DNA of 64,000 nucleotides from Rubrivivax sp. (GCA_021298085.1 JAJTDE010000007.1:21931-85930), one strand, 5' to 3'. Positions 50,839-61,157 are shown, numbered from the stretch's first letter. Notes: a model not told the origin generated them from the letters alone. Program-made: numbers and translations.

Positions 50839-51447
50839 GTGGCCATCGGGGTCACCGGCCTGCGCCCAAGGAAAGCACGTCATGGGCATGACCAGCTGGC
50901 TGGAGGCCGTGGGCGAGAACGCCAGCGCGTGCCTGCCTGGGGCTGGGCAGGCGCCATCGGTGTGGGCCTGTGCATTGCGGCAGCCTGGTGGCTGACGTAC
51001 GCTGTCAGCCAATCGGCATTTGACCCCCATCCCGTCCAGGCACTGAGCTTCACGGGGCCTTCCTCCGAGTTCCTGACACGCGTCCTGTTCGCCAGCGACA
51101 AACCACCAACGTTCGACCTGGGCTTGATTCCCGGCGTGTTCGTGGGTTCATTTCTGGCTGCATGGCTGTTCGGCGAACTCAAGCTCGAGGGCTTCGAGGG
51201 CGGCCCCGGCATGCGCCGCTACCTGATCGGCGCAGTGTGCATGGGCTTCGGCGGCATGCTGGCCGGAGGCTGCGCGGTGGGTGCAGGACTGTCCGGTGCT
51301 GCCGTGTTCACCATCACCTCCTGGGTCACGCTGTGTGCCATCTGGGCCAGTGCGGCGTTGACGGACCGCCTGCTCGATCAGCGGTCCATACGCCTGCTGG
51401 ACCAGTCCATGCCCGGCACCAACACACCTGCGCTCCCCGCGCGATGA
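50839..51447 (+). CDS. half-size YeeE/YedE-family membrane protein (C-terminal half only; start uncertain, possibly truncated or frameshifted)
   Basis: 'GVGLCIAAAWWLTYAVSQSAFDPHPVQALSFTGPSSEF...RRYLIGAVCMGFGGMLAGGCAVGAGLSGAAVFTITSWVTL'; N-terminal reading (RKARHGHDQLAGGRGRERQR) is non-membrane-like. Confidence 0.65.
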   Translation: MAIGVTGLRPRKARHGHDQLAGGRGRERQRVPAWGWAGAIGVGLCIAAAWWLTYAVSQSAFDPHPVQALSFTGPSSEFLTRVLFASDKPPTFDLGLIPGVFVGSFLAAWLFGELKLEGFEGGPGMRRYLIGAVCMGFGGMLAGGCAVGAGLSGAAVFTITSWVTLCAIWASAALTDRLLDQRSIRLLDQSMPGTNTPALPAR

Positions 51448-51527
51448 AGATCGGACGAGGCTGAATGCGTACACAACAACCTGCAGCTCAGTCCGGAAGG
51501 CGCTGAGCTGGCAGGTGTCGAGCTGGT

Positions 51528-52805
51528 TCAGATGGCCAGCATGTCGGCCCAGATGTTGTCTGCCCAACTGAGGGCATAGCGGCCTTCGATCTGGTTGGCT
51601 GCCGCAGAGACGCCCCCCGAGCCCGGCACTGTCTTGAAGGTCTTGTCAGCCGCGTCGTACTGATGCACCGAGGCCACGTGGATGACATCGCGATCAGACA
51701 CGAAGCTGTAGCAGGTGTTCATGACCACCGGAGTGGGGTTGACGGCCTCACCCTTGAGCAGGCTGATGATGGCGGCCGCAGCGACCTTGGCGTGCTGATT
51801 GGCCATGTGCCCACTCTTGGGCATCATTGGCGCAGAGAAGGTGGAGTCACCCAGCACGTGCACGCCCGGCGCCGCTGTACTTTCCATCGTCAGCCAATTC
51901 ACCCCGACCCAGCGGTTGTTGACATTGACCAGCCCTGCCGAACGCGCAAGATCAGCCGCGCGCTGCGGCGGGATGATGTTGAGCACATCGGCCTTGACAT
52001 CATCAAACTCAAGTTTGGCCACATTGCCCGAGACTTCCTTGATCTCGTTGTTGGGCCGGTACTCGAGGATGCCCTTGTAGCGGTCGGCAAAGGCCTTCTC
52101 AAACAGCGCCTTCTTGGACTGAACTTCCGGGTTTGCGTCGAGCAGGAGCAACTTGCTCCTGGGTTTGCGTGCCTTGAGGTAGTTCGCAACCACGCAAGCA
52201 CGCTCGTAGGGCCCGGGGGGGCAGCGGTAGGGCACCTTGGGAACTGCGATGGCCACAACGCCACCGTCAGGCATGGCTTCGAGCTGCTGGCGCAGGGCCA
52301 AGGTCTGCGGGCCAGCCTTCCAGGCGTGCAGCACTCGTCCGCCGTCGAGAGCGGCCTGCAGCCCGCCTACCTGTTCCAGCATGAAATCGATGCCAGGCGA
52401 GACGATCAGGCGGTCGTACGGCAGCTCAGAACCCCCACTCAGCCGAACCTTCTTGGCGCCAGCGTCAATGGTCGTCACGTCACCCTGGACAACCTTGACG
52501 CCCAACGCCTTCAGCCCGTCATAGCCACGGGTGATGTCGCTCATCTGGCGGTAGCCGGCCACCACCAGATTGCTGATCGGGCACGACACAAACTGAGTGT
52601 TCCGTTCGATCAGCGTGACATCAACGTTGCCGCCCCACATCTTCAGGTAATGGGCCGCTGTGCTGCCGCCGAAGCCGCCACCCACGATCACCACACGTCC
52701 AATCGAAGGGCCGCTGCCCATGCTGGCGCAGCCCGTCATGGACGCGGCTGCCAAGGCGGCACCGGCTCCCAGGAGCTGGCGGCGAGAAACAATGTTCTGG
52801 TTCAT
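51528..52805 (-). CDS. fccB: flavocytochrome c sulfide dehydrogenase flavoprotein subunit (FccB/SoxF-like)
   Basis: Tat-type 'SRRQLLGAGAALAAASMTGCA', FAD motif 'RVVIVGGGFGGSTAAHYLKMWG', 'FVSCPISNLVVAGYR', 'VPYRCPPGPYERACVVANYLK', C-term FCSD flavin-binding region. Confidence 0.92.
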   Translation of the reverse strand: MNQNIVSRRQLLGAGAALAAASMTGCASMGSGPSIGRVVIVGGGFGGSTAAHYLKMWGGNVDVTLIERNTQFVSCPISNLVVAGYRQMSDITRGYDGLKALGVKVVQGDVTTIDAGAKKVRLSGGSELPYDRLIVSPGIDFMLEQVGGLQAALDGGRVLHAWKAGPQTLALRQQLEAMPDGGVVAIAVPKVPYRCPPGPYERACVVANYLKARKPRSKLLLLDANPEVQSKKALFEKAFADRYKGILEYRPNNEIKEVSGNVAKLEFDDVKADVLNIIPPQRAADLARSAGLVNVNNRWVGVNWLTMESTAAPGVHVLGDSTFSAPMMPKSGHMANQHAKVAAAAIISLLKGEAVNPTPVVMNTCYSFVSDRDVIHVASVHQYDAADKTFKTVPGSGGVSAAANQIEGRYALSWADNIWADMLAI

Positions 52806-52815
52806 GTGCAACTCC

Positions 52816-53157
52816 TCACTTGCGCGCGGCAGGGACCGGCAGGGCTGCAAAGTAGGCCGCGATCAGACGAATCTGTTCGTCGGTGTAGCCCTTGGCGATC
52901 TGGTGCATGATGGTGGCAGGCTGGTTTCCGTTCTTGTAGTCAGCGATCATCGCCACCAGCTTGTCGGCCGGCATGCCTGCCAAGGGCTTCATGTCACCTC
53001 TGGCATTGCCGTTGGTGCCGTGGCAGTTGGCGCAGGTTGCTGCCAGGTTTCGGCCCAGCTGAGCAGAACCCGGCGCTGCGGGTGGCGTCTGTGCCTGCAC
53101 GGCAGCTGCCGCGGCCCATCCGATTGCCAAAGCCCATCGGGTGGTAAGTGGTTTCAT
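52816..53157 (-). CDS. monoheme c-type cytochrome, FccA/SoxE-like partner
   Basis: Signal peptide, 'CANCHGTNGNARGDMKPLAGMPADKLVAMIADYKNGNQPATIMHQIAKGYTDEQIRLIAAYFAA'; directly upstream of fccB. Confidence 0.87.
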   Translation of the reverse strand: MKPLTTRWALAIGWAAAAAVQAQTPPAAPGSAQLGRNLAATCANCHGTNGNARGDMKPLAGMPADKLVAMIADYKNGNQPATIMHQIAKGYTDEQIRLIAAYFAALPVPAARK

Positions 53158-53223
53158 CAGGGGTCTCCTGCAAGGGGTGTGGAGGGGTTGGCCGCCGCGT
53201 ACGCCGGCAGTGTGCGGATATTT

Positions 53224-53239
53224 ATCAGCCCGCGCTTAT
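53224..53239. promoter_or_regulatory. possible weak copy of the 16-bp operator in the divergent fcc / MBL intergenic region
   Basis: ATCAGCCCGCGCTTAT: ATCAG-N6-CTTAT, one mismatch from dyad symmetry. Confidence 0.3.
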
Positions 53240-53398
53240 TCTTGCGGCAGGGCAGCTTCAGCATACTGACAATTTTCATCATGGATTTCCCGAGGGCGAT
53301 GGCGCGCTGTCGGCGACTCTGGCGCGCAGGCAACCCGAGGCGCCACCCGCCTATGGAAAATCTGGCCAGGCCACGGGCTTCGGCGCTAATATCACCAT

Positions 53399-54382
53399 AT
53401 GCTGATTTATAGAATCCATGCGTGGGCGTCAGGCAATCGGCCGTGGCTCTGCCTGTTCCTGGGTGTCGCGGCCTGGGCGTTCGGTCAGCAGGCAGCTGCG
53501 CAGGCGGCCCCACAAAGGCCGTCCCTGACACCCGTCGGCGACGGTATCTTCCTGGTGCAAGGCTTGTCGGCGCTGGGCTCGGCTGAAAACCGCAATTTCA
53601 TCTCCAACGCCAGCGTCATCGTCACCGCATCCAGCGTCGTTGTCGTCGACGCCCTGGGCGCACCCGCGCTGGCCCGCGAACTGATGGAGGAAATCCGCAA
53701 GCTCACACCCAATCCGATCAGTCACGTCATCGTCACGCACTACCACGCGGACCATGTCTATGGGCTACAGGCCTTCCGGGACGCTGGAGTCAAGATCATT
53801 GCCCACCCGCTGGCGCAGGTTTACCTGCACTCCGACGCGGCACAGCTTCGGCTGCAGGCCAGCCGCGAGGAAATGGCGCCATGGGTGGACGACAACACGC
53901 GCTTGGTAGCGGCCGATGTATGGGTCGACAAACCCACTGTCCTGAAGATTGGCGGCCTGGAGTTCCACCTCAAACCCGCGGGACCTGCCCACACCCCGGA
54001 AGATCTGGTGGTGTGGATTCCTGAGCGCAAGACACTGGTCGCCGGTGATCTGGTGTTCCGAGGGCGTGTGCCCTTTGTCGGACAAGCCGACAGTGGCCAG
54101 TGGATTCATGCACTTGATGGCCTGCTGGCGTACGAGGCTGACACCATCCTGCCCGGCCATGGGCCGGTGTCGTCCAAGGCTCGGCAAGATCTGCAATTGA
54201 CCCGAGACTACTTGGCCTTCCTTCGCCAGACCATGGGGGACGCTGCACGCAACATGGAACCGTTCGAGGACGCCTATGCGCGCACCGACTGGTCGCGCTT
54301 TGCCAACCTGCCGCTGTTTGGTGTCGCCAACCGCATCAATGCCTTCAATACCTATCTGCTCATGGAGAAGTTGGTGCCATGA
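53399..54382 (+). CDS. secreted MBL-fold hydrolase (SoxH-like)
   Basis: 'HVIVTHYHADHVYGLQAF' metal motif, 'AGPAHTPEDLVVWIPERKTLVAGDLVF', 'ILPGHGPV'. Confidence 0.85.
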   Translation: MLIYRIHAWASGNRPWLCLFLGVAAWAFGQQAAAQAAPQRPSLTPVGDGIFLVQGLSALGSAENRNFISNASVIVTASSVVVVDALGAPALARELMEEIRKLTPNPISHVIVTHYHADHVYGLQAFRDAGVKIIAHPLAQVYLHSDAAQLRLQASREEMAPWVDDNTRLVAADVWVDKPTVLKIGGLEFHLKPAGPAHTPEDLVVWIPERKTLVAGDLVFRGRVPFVGQADSGQWIHALDGLLAYEADTILPGHGPVSSKARQDLQLTRDYLAFLRQTMGDAARNMEPFEDAYARTDWSRFANLPLFGVANRINAFNTYLLMEKLVP

Positions 54383-54933
54383 GACGACGCCAGGCAGTCA
54401 GCGGCGCCGCAGGATGGCTCGCCAACATCGCCGGTGGCTCACTCGGCGTCACGTCGAGTTCGGTGTGGGGGCAATCAGCCGAAACTGGCCAGGGGCGCCA
54501 GCCGACTCGCCCTGGGGATCTCGTCGCATGGCCGACGGTCTCGCTGCTGGATGGTGGTGTCTGGGGGCCGGAGCAGGCCCGCGGCCATGCGGTGGTGGTG
54601 GTGTGGTGGTCACTCCACTGCCCATTCTGCGTCAGGCATAACCTTCGAATGGAGCAGCTTCACCGCCGAATCGGCGCAACGCCGCTGCGCATTCTGACTG
54701 CGCTCAGAGAGCCTGATGCGGCCGCAGCCAAGGTTCACGTGCGCAGCCAAGGCCTTCACTTCCCTGTGACGCTGGAAGCCCAACGGCTATCAGCGGTGTT
54801 TGGCGGTCGGCGCGTCAGCCCATTGACGGCAACGGTGGACAGACGCGGCAGGCTCCTGCAACTTATCCCAGGCGAGATGTCGGAGGATGACATCAACGGC
54901 CTGCTGGATCTCGGCCGACAACCGGGCGCCTGA
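54379..54933 (+). CDS. secreted thioredoxin-fold protein with CPFC motif
   Basis: 'VVVVWWSLHCPFCVRHNLRMEQLHRRIG...LHFPVTLEAQRLSAVFGGRRVSPLTATVDRRGRLLQLIPGEM'; ATGA overlap with upstream gene. Confidence 0.8.
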   Translation: MRRRQAVSGAAGWLANIAGGSLGVTSSSVWGQSAETGQGRQPTRPGDLVAWPTVSLLDGGVWGPEQARGHAVVVVWWSLHCPFCVRHNLRMEQLHRRIGATPLRILTALREPDAAAAKVHVRSQGLHFPVTLEAQRLSAVFGGRRVSPLTATVDRRGRLLQLIPGEMSEDDINGLLDLGRQPGA

Positions 54934-55403
54934 TGGCGCCCATGCCATTCGCTTCCAGCGTAGAAAGGCTCCACATGCATCGTCACTTGCCGCACACCAA
55001 CATGGCCAGCGCTCGCCTGCAAATGACGGTCGCCCGGGCAACCCTTGGGACGGCATGTCTGCTGATGGGCATATGGGCGCCTGACTTGGCTGCAGCGCAG
55101 CCCAGGACACCGTCTGCAGCAGAGTTGTTCAAGGACGCCGACCTGGCCTTGGGCGAAAGGCTGATGGCCGAACATGCCTGCAGCGCCTGTCACATTCGCC
55201 GCGTCGGGGGTGACGGTTCAGCCATCTACCGCCCTCAGGGCCGCATCAATACGCCCAGTGCGCTGCGTGGCATGGTGGACTTGTGCAGCACCGAACTCAA
55301 GCTGAGCTTGTTTCCTGAGGAGGTGACAGCCGTCGCGGCGGTCCTCCAGCGAGACCACTACCGTTTTGGTGCGGCGGTTTCGATGAAAAAGGCGGCGCCC
55401 TGA
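54933..55403 (+). CDS. small c-type cytochrome
   Basis: Signal sequence then 'ACSACHIRRVGGDGSAIYRPQGRINTPSALRGMVDLC'; overlaps stop of thioredoxin-like gene; internal ATG start possible. Confidence 0.72.
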   Translation: MAPMPFASSVERLHMHRHLPHTNMASARLQMTVARATLGTACLLMGIWAPDLAAAQPRTPSAAELFKDADLALGERLMAEHACSACHIRRVGGDGSAIYRPQGRINTPSALRGMVDLCSTELKLSLFPEEVTAVAAVLQRDHYRFGAAVSMKKAAP

Positions 55404-55560
55404 CGGCCGTCGGCTCCCCCAAGGCCGTCAGTGCCATGGGGCATTCGTGCAGGGGAAACCGAACGGCTTGTGGCGGGTTAACATCAGTTCATCCGGATAT
55501 AAGTAAGCTTGACAAGGCTTGCGACTATCGAAGCACCCACCCTCTTGCAGTGAGCCGCCA

Positions 55561-55926
55561 GTGTCCAGCACGTCAACGCCCACCGATGACCCCGAGGCGG
55601 TGTTTGCCTCGGCCGCCGAACTCTTCGGCCTTCTGTCCACGCCGATCCGACTGCGGATCATCAGCGCGCTGTGTCACGGGGAAAAGAACGTTTCACAGCT
55701 GCTTGCCGCGATCGATACGACCCAGCCCAACATGAGCCAGCACTTGTCCACGCTGTACCGCGCGGGCATCCTGGGCAAACGCCGCGACGCCACGCAGATC
55801 TACTACCGGATCGAAAGCCAGCGCGCGGCCACGCTGTGCCGAGCGGTGTGCACGCAGATTGCGTTTGAACTCGACGACGCCGATGACATCCCGAAGGATG
55901 ACCGGCTCATGCCCCGCCTCCGGTAG
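55561..55926 (+). CDS. ArsR/SmtB-family repressor, possible persulfide sensor (SoxR/SqrR/BigR-like)
   Basis: 'ASAAELFGLLSTPIRLRIISALCHGEKNVSQLLAAIDTTQPNMSQHLSTLYRAGILGKRRDATQIYYRIESQRAATLCRAVCTQIAFELDD'; Cys in ALC and C-terminal LCRAVC. Confidence 0.88.
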   Translation: MSSTSTPTDDPEAVFASAAELFGLLSTPIRLRIISALCHGEKNVSQLLAAIDTTQPNMSQHLSTLYRAGILGKRRDATQIYYRIESQRAATLCRAVCTQIAFELDDADDIPKDDRLMPRLR

Positions 55927-55944
55927 GCGCACAGCCTGCGTGTC

Positions 55945-57225
55945 TCAGGTCCGAATCTCCCCCTGGCCGAGCACAATCCACTTCATGGAGGTCAGGCCTT
56001 CCAGGCCGACAGGCCCGCGTGCATGGAACTTGTCCGTGCTGATGCCGATCTCCGCGCCCAGGCCGTACTCAAAGCCGTCCGCGAAGCGGGTACTGGTGTT
56101 CACCATCACGCTGGAAGAGTCCACTTCCCGCAGGAAACGCATGGCGTTGTCGTGATCTCGCGTCAGGATGGCATCGGTATGCCCGGAGCCATGGTGGTTG
56201 ATGTGGGTAATCGCCTCATCCAGTGAGGCCACCACCTTGATGCTGATGATGGAGGCCAGGTACTCGGCAGACCAGTCATCGGCCTGCGCCGCCCGCAGAT
56301 CGGCGTCAGGGACGGATTGAAGGTGTTGCAAGGCCTCCTCGTCGCAACGCATCTGGACGCCCTTGGCCGCAAAGACGGCGCCGATGGCGCGCAAGAACTG
56401 CGCCGCCGAGTCCCGATGAACCAAGAGGGATTCCGCCGCATTGCAGGGGCTGTACTTCTGCGTCTTGGCGTTGTCGGTCACCCTGACCGCCAGCGCCATG
56501 TCGACATTGGCGTCCACGTAGACGTGGCAGTTGCCATCGAGGTGCTTGATGACGGGGACCTTCGCCTGTGCCGAGATGCGTTCGATCAAGCCCTTTCCGC
56601 CGCGCGGGATGATCACGTCAACATGTTCCGGCATGGTGATCAGCGCGCCCACAGCCTCCCTGTCGGTGGTCTGCACCAGGTGAACCGCATCGAGCGGTAG
56701 CCCCGCGGACGCAAGAGCCGCCTGGATACACGCGGCCAAGGCACGGTTGGTGTGGATGGCCTCTGAGCCGCCGCGCAGGATGCACGCGTTGCCGCTCTTG
56801 ATCGCCAGTGAGGCCGCCTCGATCGTGACGTTGGGACGGCTCTCGTAGATCATGCCGAAGACACCCAAGGGCACCCGCATCTGTCCCACACTGATGCCAC
56901 TTGGGCGCCGCTTGACGGACGTGATCTCACCAATGGGGTCTGGCATCGCGGCGAGTTGTTCGCAGCCTTCAGCGATGGTCGCCACGACCTTGGGCGTCAA
57001 GCGCAGTCTGTCAACCATCGGCGCCGAAAGTCCACGATGCCCCGCCGCGTCGAGGTCCTGCTGGTTGGCTTCAGACAGCGCCTCCTGACGCTGCCGCAGT
57101 TCGATGGCAAGTGCGTGCAGGGCGGCATTCTTCTGTGCCGTGTGCGCCTTGGCCATGGATGCCGCAGCGGCCCTGGCAGCCGCACCGACGTGGGCCATGT
57201 AGCGGGGAATATCGTTGATCTCCAT
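55945..57225 (-). CDS. proA: gamma-glutamyl phosphate reductase
   Basis: '[46 protein letters not shown]', '[12 protein letters not shown]', '[47 protein letters not shown]'; internal ATG 57225 preferred. Confidence 0.95.
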   Translation of the reverse strand: MEINDIPRYMAHVGAAARAAAASMAKAHTAQKNAALHALAIELRQRQEALSEANQQDLDAAGHRGLSAPMVDRLRLTPKVVATIAEGCEQLAAMPDPIGEITSVKRRPSGISVGQMRVPLGVFGMIYESRPNVTIEAASLAIKSGNACILRGGSEAIHTNRALAACIQAALASAGLPLDAVHLVQTTDREAVGALITMPEHVDVIIPRGGKGLIERISAQAKVPVIKHLDGNCHVYVDANVDMALAVRVTDNAKTQKYSPCNAAESLLVHRDSAAQFLRAIGAVFAAKGVQMRCDEEALQHLQSVPDADLRAAQADDWSAEYLASIISIKVVASLDEAITHINHHGSGHTDAILTRDHDNAMRFLREVDSSSVMVNTSTRFADGFEYGLGAEIGISTDKFHARGPVGLEGLTSMKWIVLGQGEIRT

Positions 57226-57257
57226 GGGCGAGATTGTGGCGCCCACCGTAGCGCTTG

Positions 57258-58325
57258 TCATGCCCAGCGCTGAAGCATCCACAACCATGCGGGCGCCGTC
57301 AGCACGAAGGCAAAAGTCGACAACACGATCGCGGTGGTCGCCTCCGCTTGAAGGACTTTGTATCGCTGGGCAAAGATCAGCGCATTGGTACCCACAGGCA
57401 GTGCCGCCATCATTACCAACACGGCCAGCGTCTGGCCTTGTATGCCCAGCAGCTTGTTGGCCACGACAAACACCACGGCCGGGAGCACCAGCAGCTTGAT
57501 CACCATCTGGGGCATCGCCGAGGCTGCACTGGTCTTCAGGCCGAACTGCGCCAGGTTCATGCCGATCAAGATCAGGCAGAGCGGAACAGCCGCCGCGCCC
57601 AGCACCGCCAGCCCATCGTCCAACCAGCGAGGCAGCGCGATGCCGGTCAGGTTCCAGAGCAAGCCGAGCACAATGGGCAGGACGACCGGATGCCACACGG
57701 ACCGAATCACCGCCTGCTTCACGGTCCCGAGCGCATGGTCAGCACCTGTCTTGCCTGAAGTCTGGCGCTTGCTGCGGGCTATGGACCACTCCGCGGAGAC
57801 GGTCAATGTCGTCAGGACCAGCAAGCTGTGCAGACTCACCAGGGCCAGATGGATGGCCAATCCCTCCGCGCCGAATAGGCTTCCGGCGATGGGTATGCCC
57901 AGCTGAACGGCATTGCCGTACAGCGCTGCCGTGGTGCGTGCGGCGGGTTCGGCCGGCGCGGCCTTAACGCTGGCCGCCGGCGCCGCGCGTGCGTAAAACA
58001 CCAGATTGACAATCACCAGACAGACCAGCACGGGCGCGAAGTAGGCCTGTGCCGCCTCCCAGGGCATCTGTTGCAGATCCAGGCGCGCCATCGTACGAAA
58101 CAGCAGCACCGGGATGAGTACCAGCGTCACCAGCTGGGCCAACGTCTGCGCGGCGAATGTTGCGCTGGCGTTAGGGCTTTCGCGAGCGCGAGGCTGCTGA
58201 GCGACAGCGGTCCCGCTGGCCTGTGGGCCAGGCAGCGAGGGCCATATGGGCAGGCGATAGAGGAATGCACCCAGCGCAATCATGCCCAGCAGACCTGCCA
58301 GGCGCACGTAGGCTGCGTCGGTCAC
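57258..58325 (-). CDS. AEC-family (auxin efflux carrier-like) transporter
   Basis: Multiple TM segments; '[38 protein letters not shown]', '[21 protein letters not shown]'. Confidence 0.85.
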   Translation of the reverse strand: MTDAAYVRLAGLLGMIALGAFLYRLPIWPSLPGPQASGTAVAQQPRARESPNASATFAAQTLAQLVTLVLIPVLLFRTMARLDLQQMPWEAAQAYFAPVLVCLVIVNLVFYARAAPAASVKAAPAEPAARTTAALYGNAVQLGIPIAGSLFGAEGLAIHLALVSLHSLLVLTTLTVSAEWSIARSKRQTSGKTGADHALGTVKQAVIRSVWHPVVLPIVLGLLWNLTGIALPRWLDDGLAVLGAAAVPLCLILIGMNLAQFGLKTSAASAMPQMVIKLLVLPAVVFVVANKLLGIQGQTLAVLVMMAALPVGTNALIFAQRYKVLQAEATTAIVLSTFAFVLTAPAWLWMLQRWA

Positions 58326-58331
58326 AAGGCC

Positions 58332-60926
58332 TCAGGCTTCGGCTTTTTTGGTCGAGGTCTTCTTTGCTGCGGGCACTCGAGGCGTGCGGGGCTCGAATTC
58401 AAAGACAACGCGGCCCTCCTTCGCATCGTAGGCGAGCATGGCCTTGAAGGATCGGCGTGTCTTGTTGGAGACGAAGCCCTCGAGCAACTGAGTGCGACCC
58501 GTGGTCAGTAAACGCGACATCTCCTCACGGCCGACCGGCTGCTGAAGGATGACCTTTCCGCTCTTGAAATCGCAGGTCACGTGAGCCCCCACCGCGTGTT
58601 CACACACGTAGCTGGTTCCATGCTCGTAGACACGGCCTTTGCACTTGGGGCACGCTCCGAGCGTTGCCTGATCGGAGAAGTCGACCGGTTCGCCATCGGC
58701 CTGGGCCTGCTTGGCGTCCTCACCAAAGTCAAACTCGAGCTTCCAGTTGCCCAACTCGCTGTCGTGCACCAGCTTCATTTCGGCAACAAAGGGCCATCCG
58801 GCCTTGGACCGAAAGCCATCAAGCGGGCCGATCCGCTTGTCGCTCAGGAAGGCTTCGGCTTCGGCGATTTCGAATGCCCGGCCTGCGGGGATCTTCGTGA
58901 TGGAGAAGCCACAGCCCTCGGTTGCGCCGTGTTCGCCCGTGCAGGCAAATCGACGATAGTTTTCCTTGACGACGCCGCCACAGTTGGGGCAAGGCGTCTT
59001 CAAGGTCGAGTAGTCGCCGGGGATGGTGTCGCGGTCATACTCCTTGGCTTTGCGCACGATGCGTTCTGCCATCGCCGCGATGTCGGCCATGAACTGCTCT
59101 CGCTTGAGCCTGCCCTGCTCCATTTCGGACAGCTGGAATTCCCAGTTGCCGGTCAACTCGGGCTTGGTCAGGTCGTCGACGTCGAGCCCTCTGAGCAGCG
59201 TCATCAACTGGAAGGCCTTGGCCGTCGGGATCAGTTCCCTGCCCTCCCTGAGCATGTATTTTTCAGCGATGAGTCCTTCGATGATGGCAGCACGTGTGGC
59301 GGGTGTACCCAGGCCCTTTTCGGCCATGGCTTCGCGCAGTTCATCATCGTCGATGAGCTTGCCGGCGCCTTCCATCGCACTGAGCAGGGTCGCTTCCGTA
59401 TAGCGGGCCGGGGGCTTGGTGTGCAGGCTCCGAACGTCCAGTTGCTCAGCGTTCACGCGGTCCTGCTGGTGCACTGGCACGAGATTGGCATCCTCGTCTT
59501 GGGCTTCCTTGCCGTAGACGGCCAACCAGCCCGCATTCACCAGCACTTTTCCGGTCGTGATGAAGTGATGCTGCTGACCTGCCGCCGCGACCACGCTGGT
59601 GCGGGTCGTGACCATGTACTCCGCGGGCGGAAAGAAGACGGCAATGAAGCGCTTGACGACCATGTCGTAGAGCTTGAGTTCCGGTTCCGTCAGTGATCGC
59701 GGGGCCTGCAGCGTCGGAATGATGGCGAAGTGATCGGAGACCTTGGCGTTGTCAAAGACGCGCTTGATGGGCTTGATGTAGTCCCGTTTGAGTCCGTTGG
59801 CCGCGTGTTCCGAGAGAGCGCGGATGGGTGCGGGGAGCTCCTCAGTCGCCAACATCGAGAAGGTTTGCTTCACAGTCTGCAGATAGTCTTCCGGAAGGGC
59901 GCGGGAGTCCGTTCTGGGATAGGTCAGCACCTTGTGCTTTTCGTACAGCGCTTGGGCAATGGACAGCGTCGTCTTGGCACTGAACCCGAATCGGGAGTTA
60001 GCCTCGCGTTGAAGGGTCGTCAGGTCAAAGAGCTGAGGACTGATCTGTTGGCTCGGCTTTGCTTCATCGGTGACAGTGGCATCCTGGGCCCGACAAGCCT
60101 CTGCGATGGCCTGGGCTTGTTGCTCGTCCCACAGGCGGTCCGCACGTGATTCCGGGTCTTGCGGGTTCTTCTTCCAGCGAACATCTGTCCACTTGCCGTC
60201 ATAGGGCCCCTGCGGCGTCGAGAAGGTCGCGCGCACCTCCCAGTACGGTCTGGCAATGTGCTTACGGATCTTTTCTTCGCGCTCGACCACGATGGACAAC
60301 GTAGGCGTCTGGACGCGGCCCACGGTCGTCAGAAAAAAACCTCCGTCGCGTGAATTGAAGGCGGTCATGGCCCGTGTGCCGTTGATGCCCACGAGCCAGT
60401 CAGCTTCACTTCGGCTGCGAGCAGCATCGGCCAGACCTTGCATTTGACGATCGCTGCGCAGGGACGCAAAGCCGTCTCGGATGGCCTGGGGCGTCATGCT
60501 TTGCAGCCAGAGGCGGGTGACAGGCTTGGCGACTTCTTTCTTGGTGCCTGCGGCGTATTGAACAATCAAGCGGAAGATGAGTTCACCCTCTCGTCCAGCG
60601 TCACAGGCATTGATGATGGCACTGACGTCCTTGCGCTTGATCAACTTGACGATGGCGTTCAGGCGTGACTTGTTCTTGTCAATCGGCGCGAGATCGAAGT
60701 GGGGTGGCACGACAGGCAGGTGCGTGAAGCTCCACTTGCCCCTCTTGATGTCGTAGGCCTCTGGGGCAGCAATCTCGACCAAGTGGCCGACCGCGGAGGT
60801 GACGATGAGCGTCGCGCTTTCAAAGTGTTCTGCAGCCTTGTCGAACTTGCCATGTACCGGCGTCAGCGCTCTGACGATGTCTTGAGCGACGCTTGGTTTT
60901 TCGGCGATGACGAGGGTCTTGCTCAT
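58332..60926 (-). CDS. topB: DNA topoisomerase III
   Basis: 'MSKTLVIAEKPSVAQDIVRAL', 'NACDAGREGELIFRL', 'TYPRTDSRALPEDY', C-terminal zinc-ribbon-like 'CPNCGGVVKENYRRFACTG'. Confidence 0.93.
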   Translation of the reverse strand: MSKTLVIAEKPSVAQDIVRALTPVHGKFDKAAEHFESATLIVTSAVGHLVEIAAPEAYDIKRGKWSFTHLPVVPPHFDLAPIDKNKSRLNAIVKLIKRKDVSAIINACDAGREGELIFRLIVQYAAGTKKEVAKPVTRLWLQSMTPQAIRDGFASLRSDRQMQGLADAARSRSEADWLVGINGTRAMTAFNSRDGGFFLTTVGRVQTPTLSIVVEREEKIRKHIARPYWEVRATFSTPQGPYDGKWTDVRWKKNPQDPESRADRLWDEQQAQAIAEACRAQDATVTDEAKPSQQISPQLFDLTTLQREANSRFGFSAKTTLSIAQALYEKHKVLTYPRTDSRALPEDYLQTVKQTFSMLATEELPAPIRALSEHAANGLKRDYIKPIKRVFDNAKVSDHFAIIPTLQAPRSLTEPELKLYDMVVKRFIAVFFPPAEYMVTTRTSVVAAAGQQHHFITTGKVLVNAGWLAVYGKEAQDEDANLVPVHQQDRVNAEQLDVRSLHTKPPARYTEATLLSAMEGAGKLIDDDELREAMAEKGLGTPATRAAIIEGLIAEKYMLREGRELIPTAKAFQLMTLLRGLDVDDLTKPELTGNWEFQLSEMEQGRLKREQFMADIAAMAERIVRKAKEYDRDTIPGDYSTLKTPCPNCGGVVKENYRRFACTGEHGATEGCGFSITKIPAGRAFEIAEAEAFLSDKRIGPLDGFRSKAGWPFVAEMKLVHDSELGNWKLEFDFGEDAKQAQADGEPVDFSDQATLGACPKCKGRVYEHGTSYVCEHAVGAHVTCDFKSGKVILQQPVGREEMSRLLTTGRTQLLEGFVSNKTRRSFKAMLAYDAKEGRVVFEFEPRTPRVPAAKKTSTKKAEA

Positions 60927-61157
60927 GCAGTTTCCAGGGTTGTCCCGGGCAGGCACCAGGGTGCCCATCGAGTTGGCGTTCAGGTGCCGCACCACAGACT
61001 GGTGTTGCGGCGAAGCCGAGAATGTACCGAATGCGGAGCGTCGAGTCCGCGCGTGTTGAGGCCTAGAGGGGGCCGAGGCCTGTTTCCGCGAGCTCGTTGA
61101 GAGCGTACGTGTGCCTAAAATCGGCTCTGTGGCTGGTTGTTTTTTTAGCGGTTCGTC

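Noticed and set aside
55499-55514. Full ArsR operator upstream of the arsR gene
   Set aside because: Only the left half (ATAAGTAAG) matches; the right half TGACA breaks the dyad, so it is mentioned only as a half-site
58332-60926. topB as a sign of an integrative conjugative element
   Set aside because: No integrase, relaxase, T4SS or attachment-site evidence; flanked by housekeeping genes, so chromosomal topB is more likely
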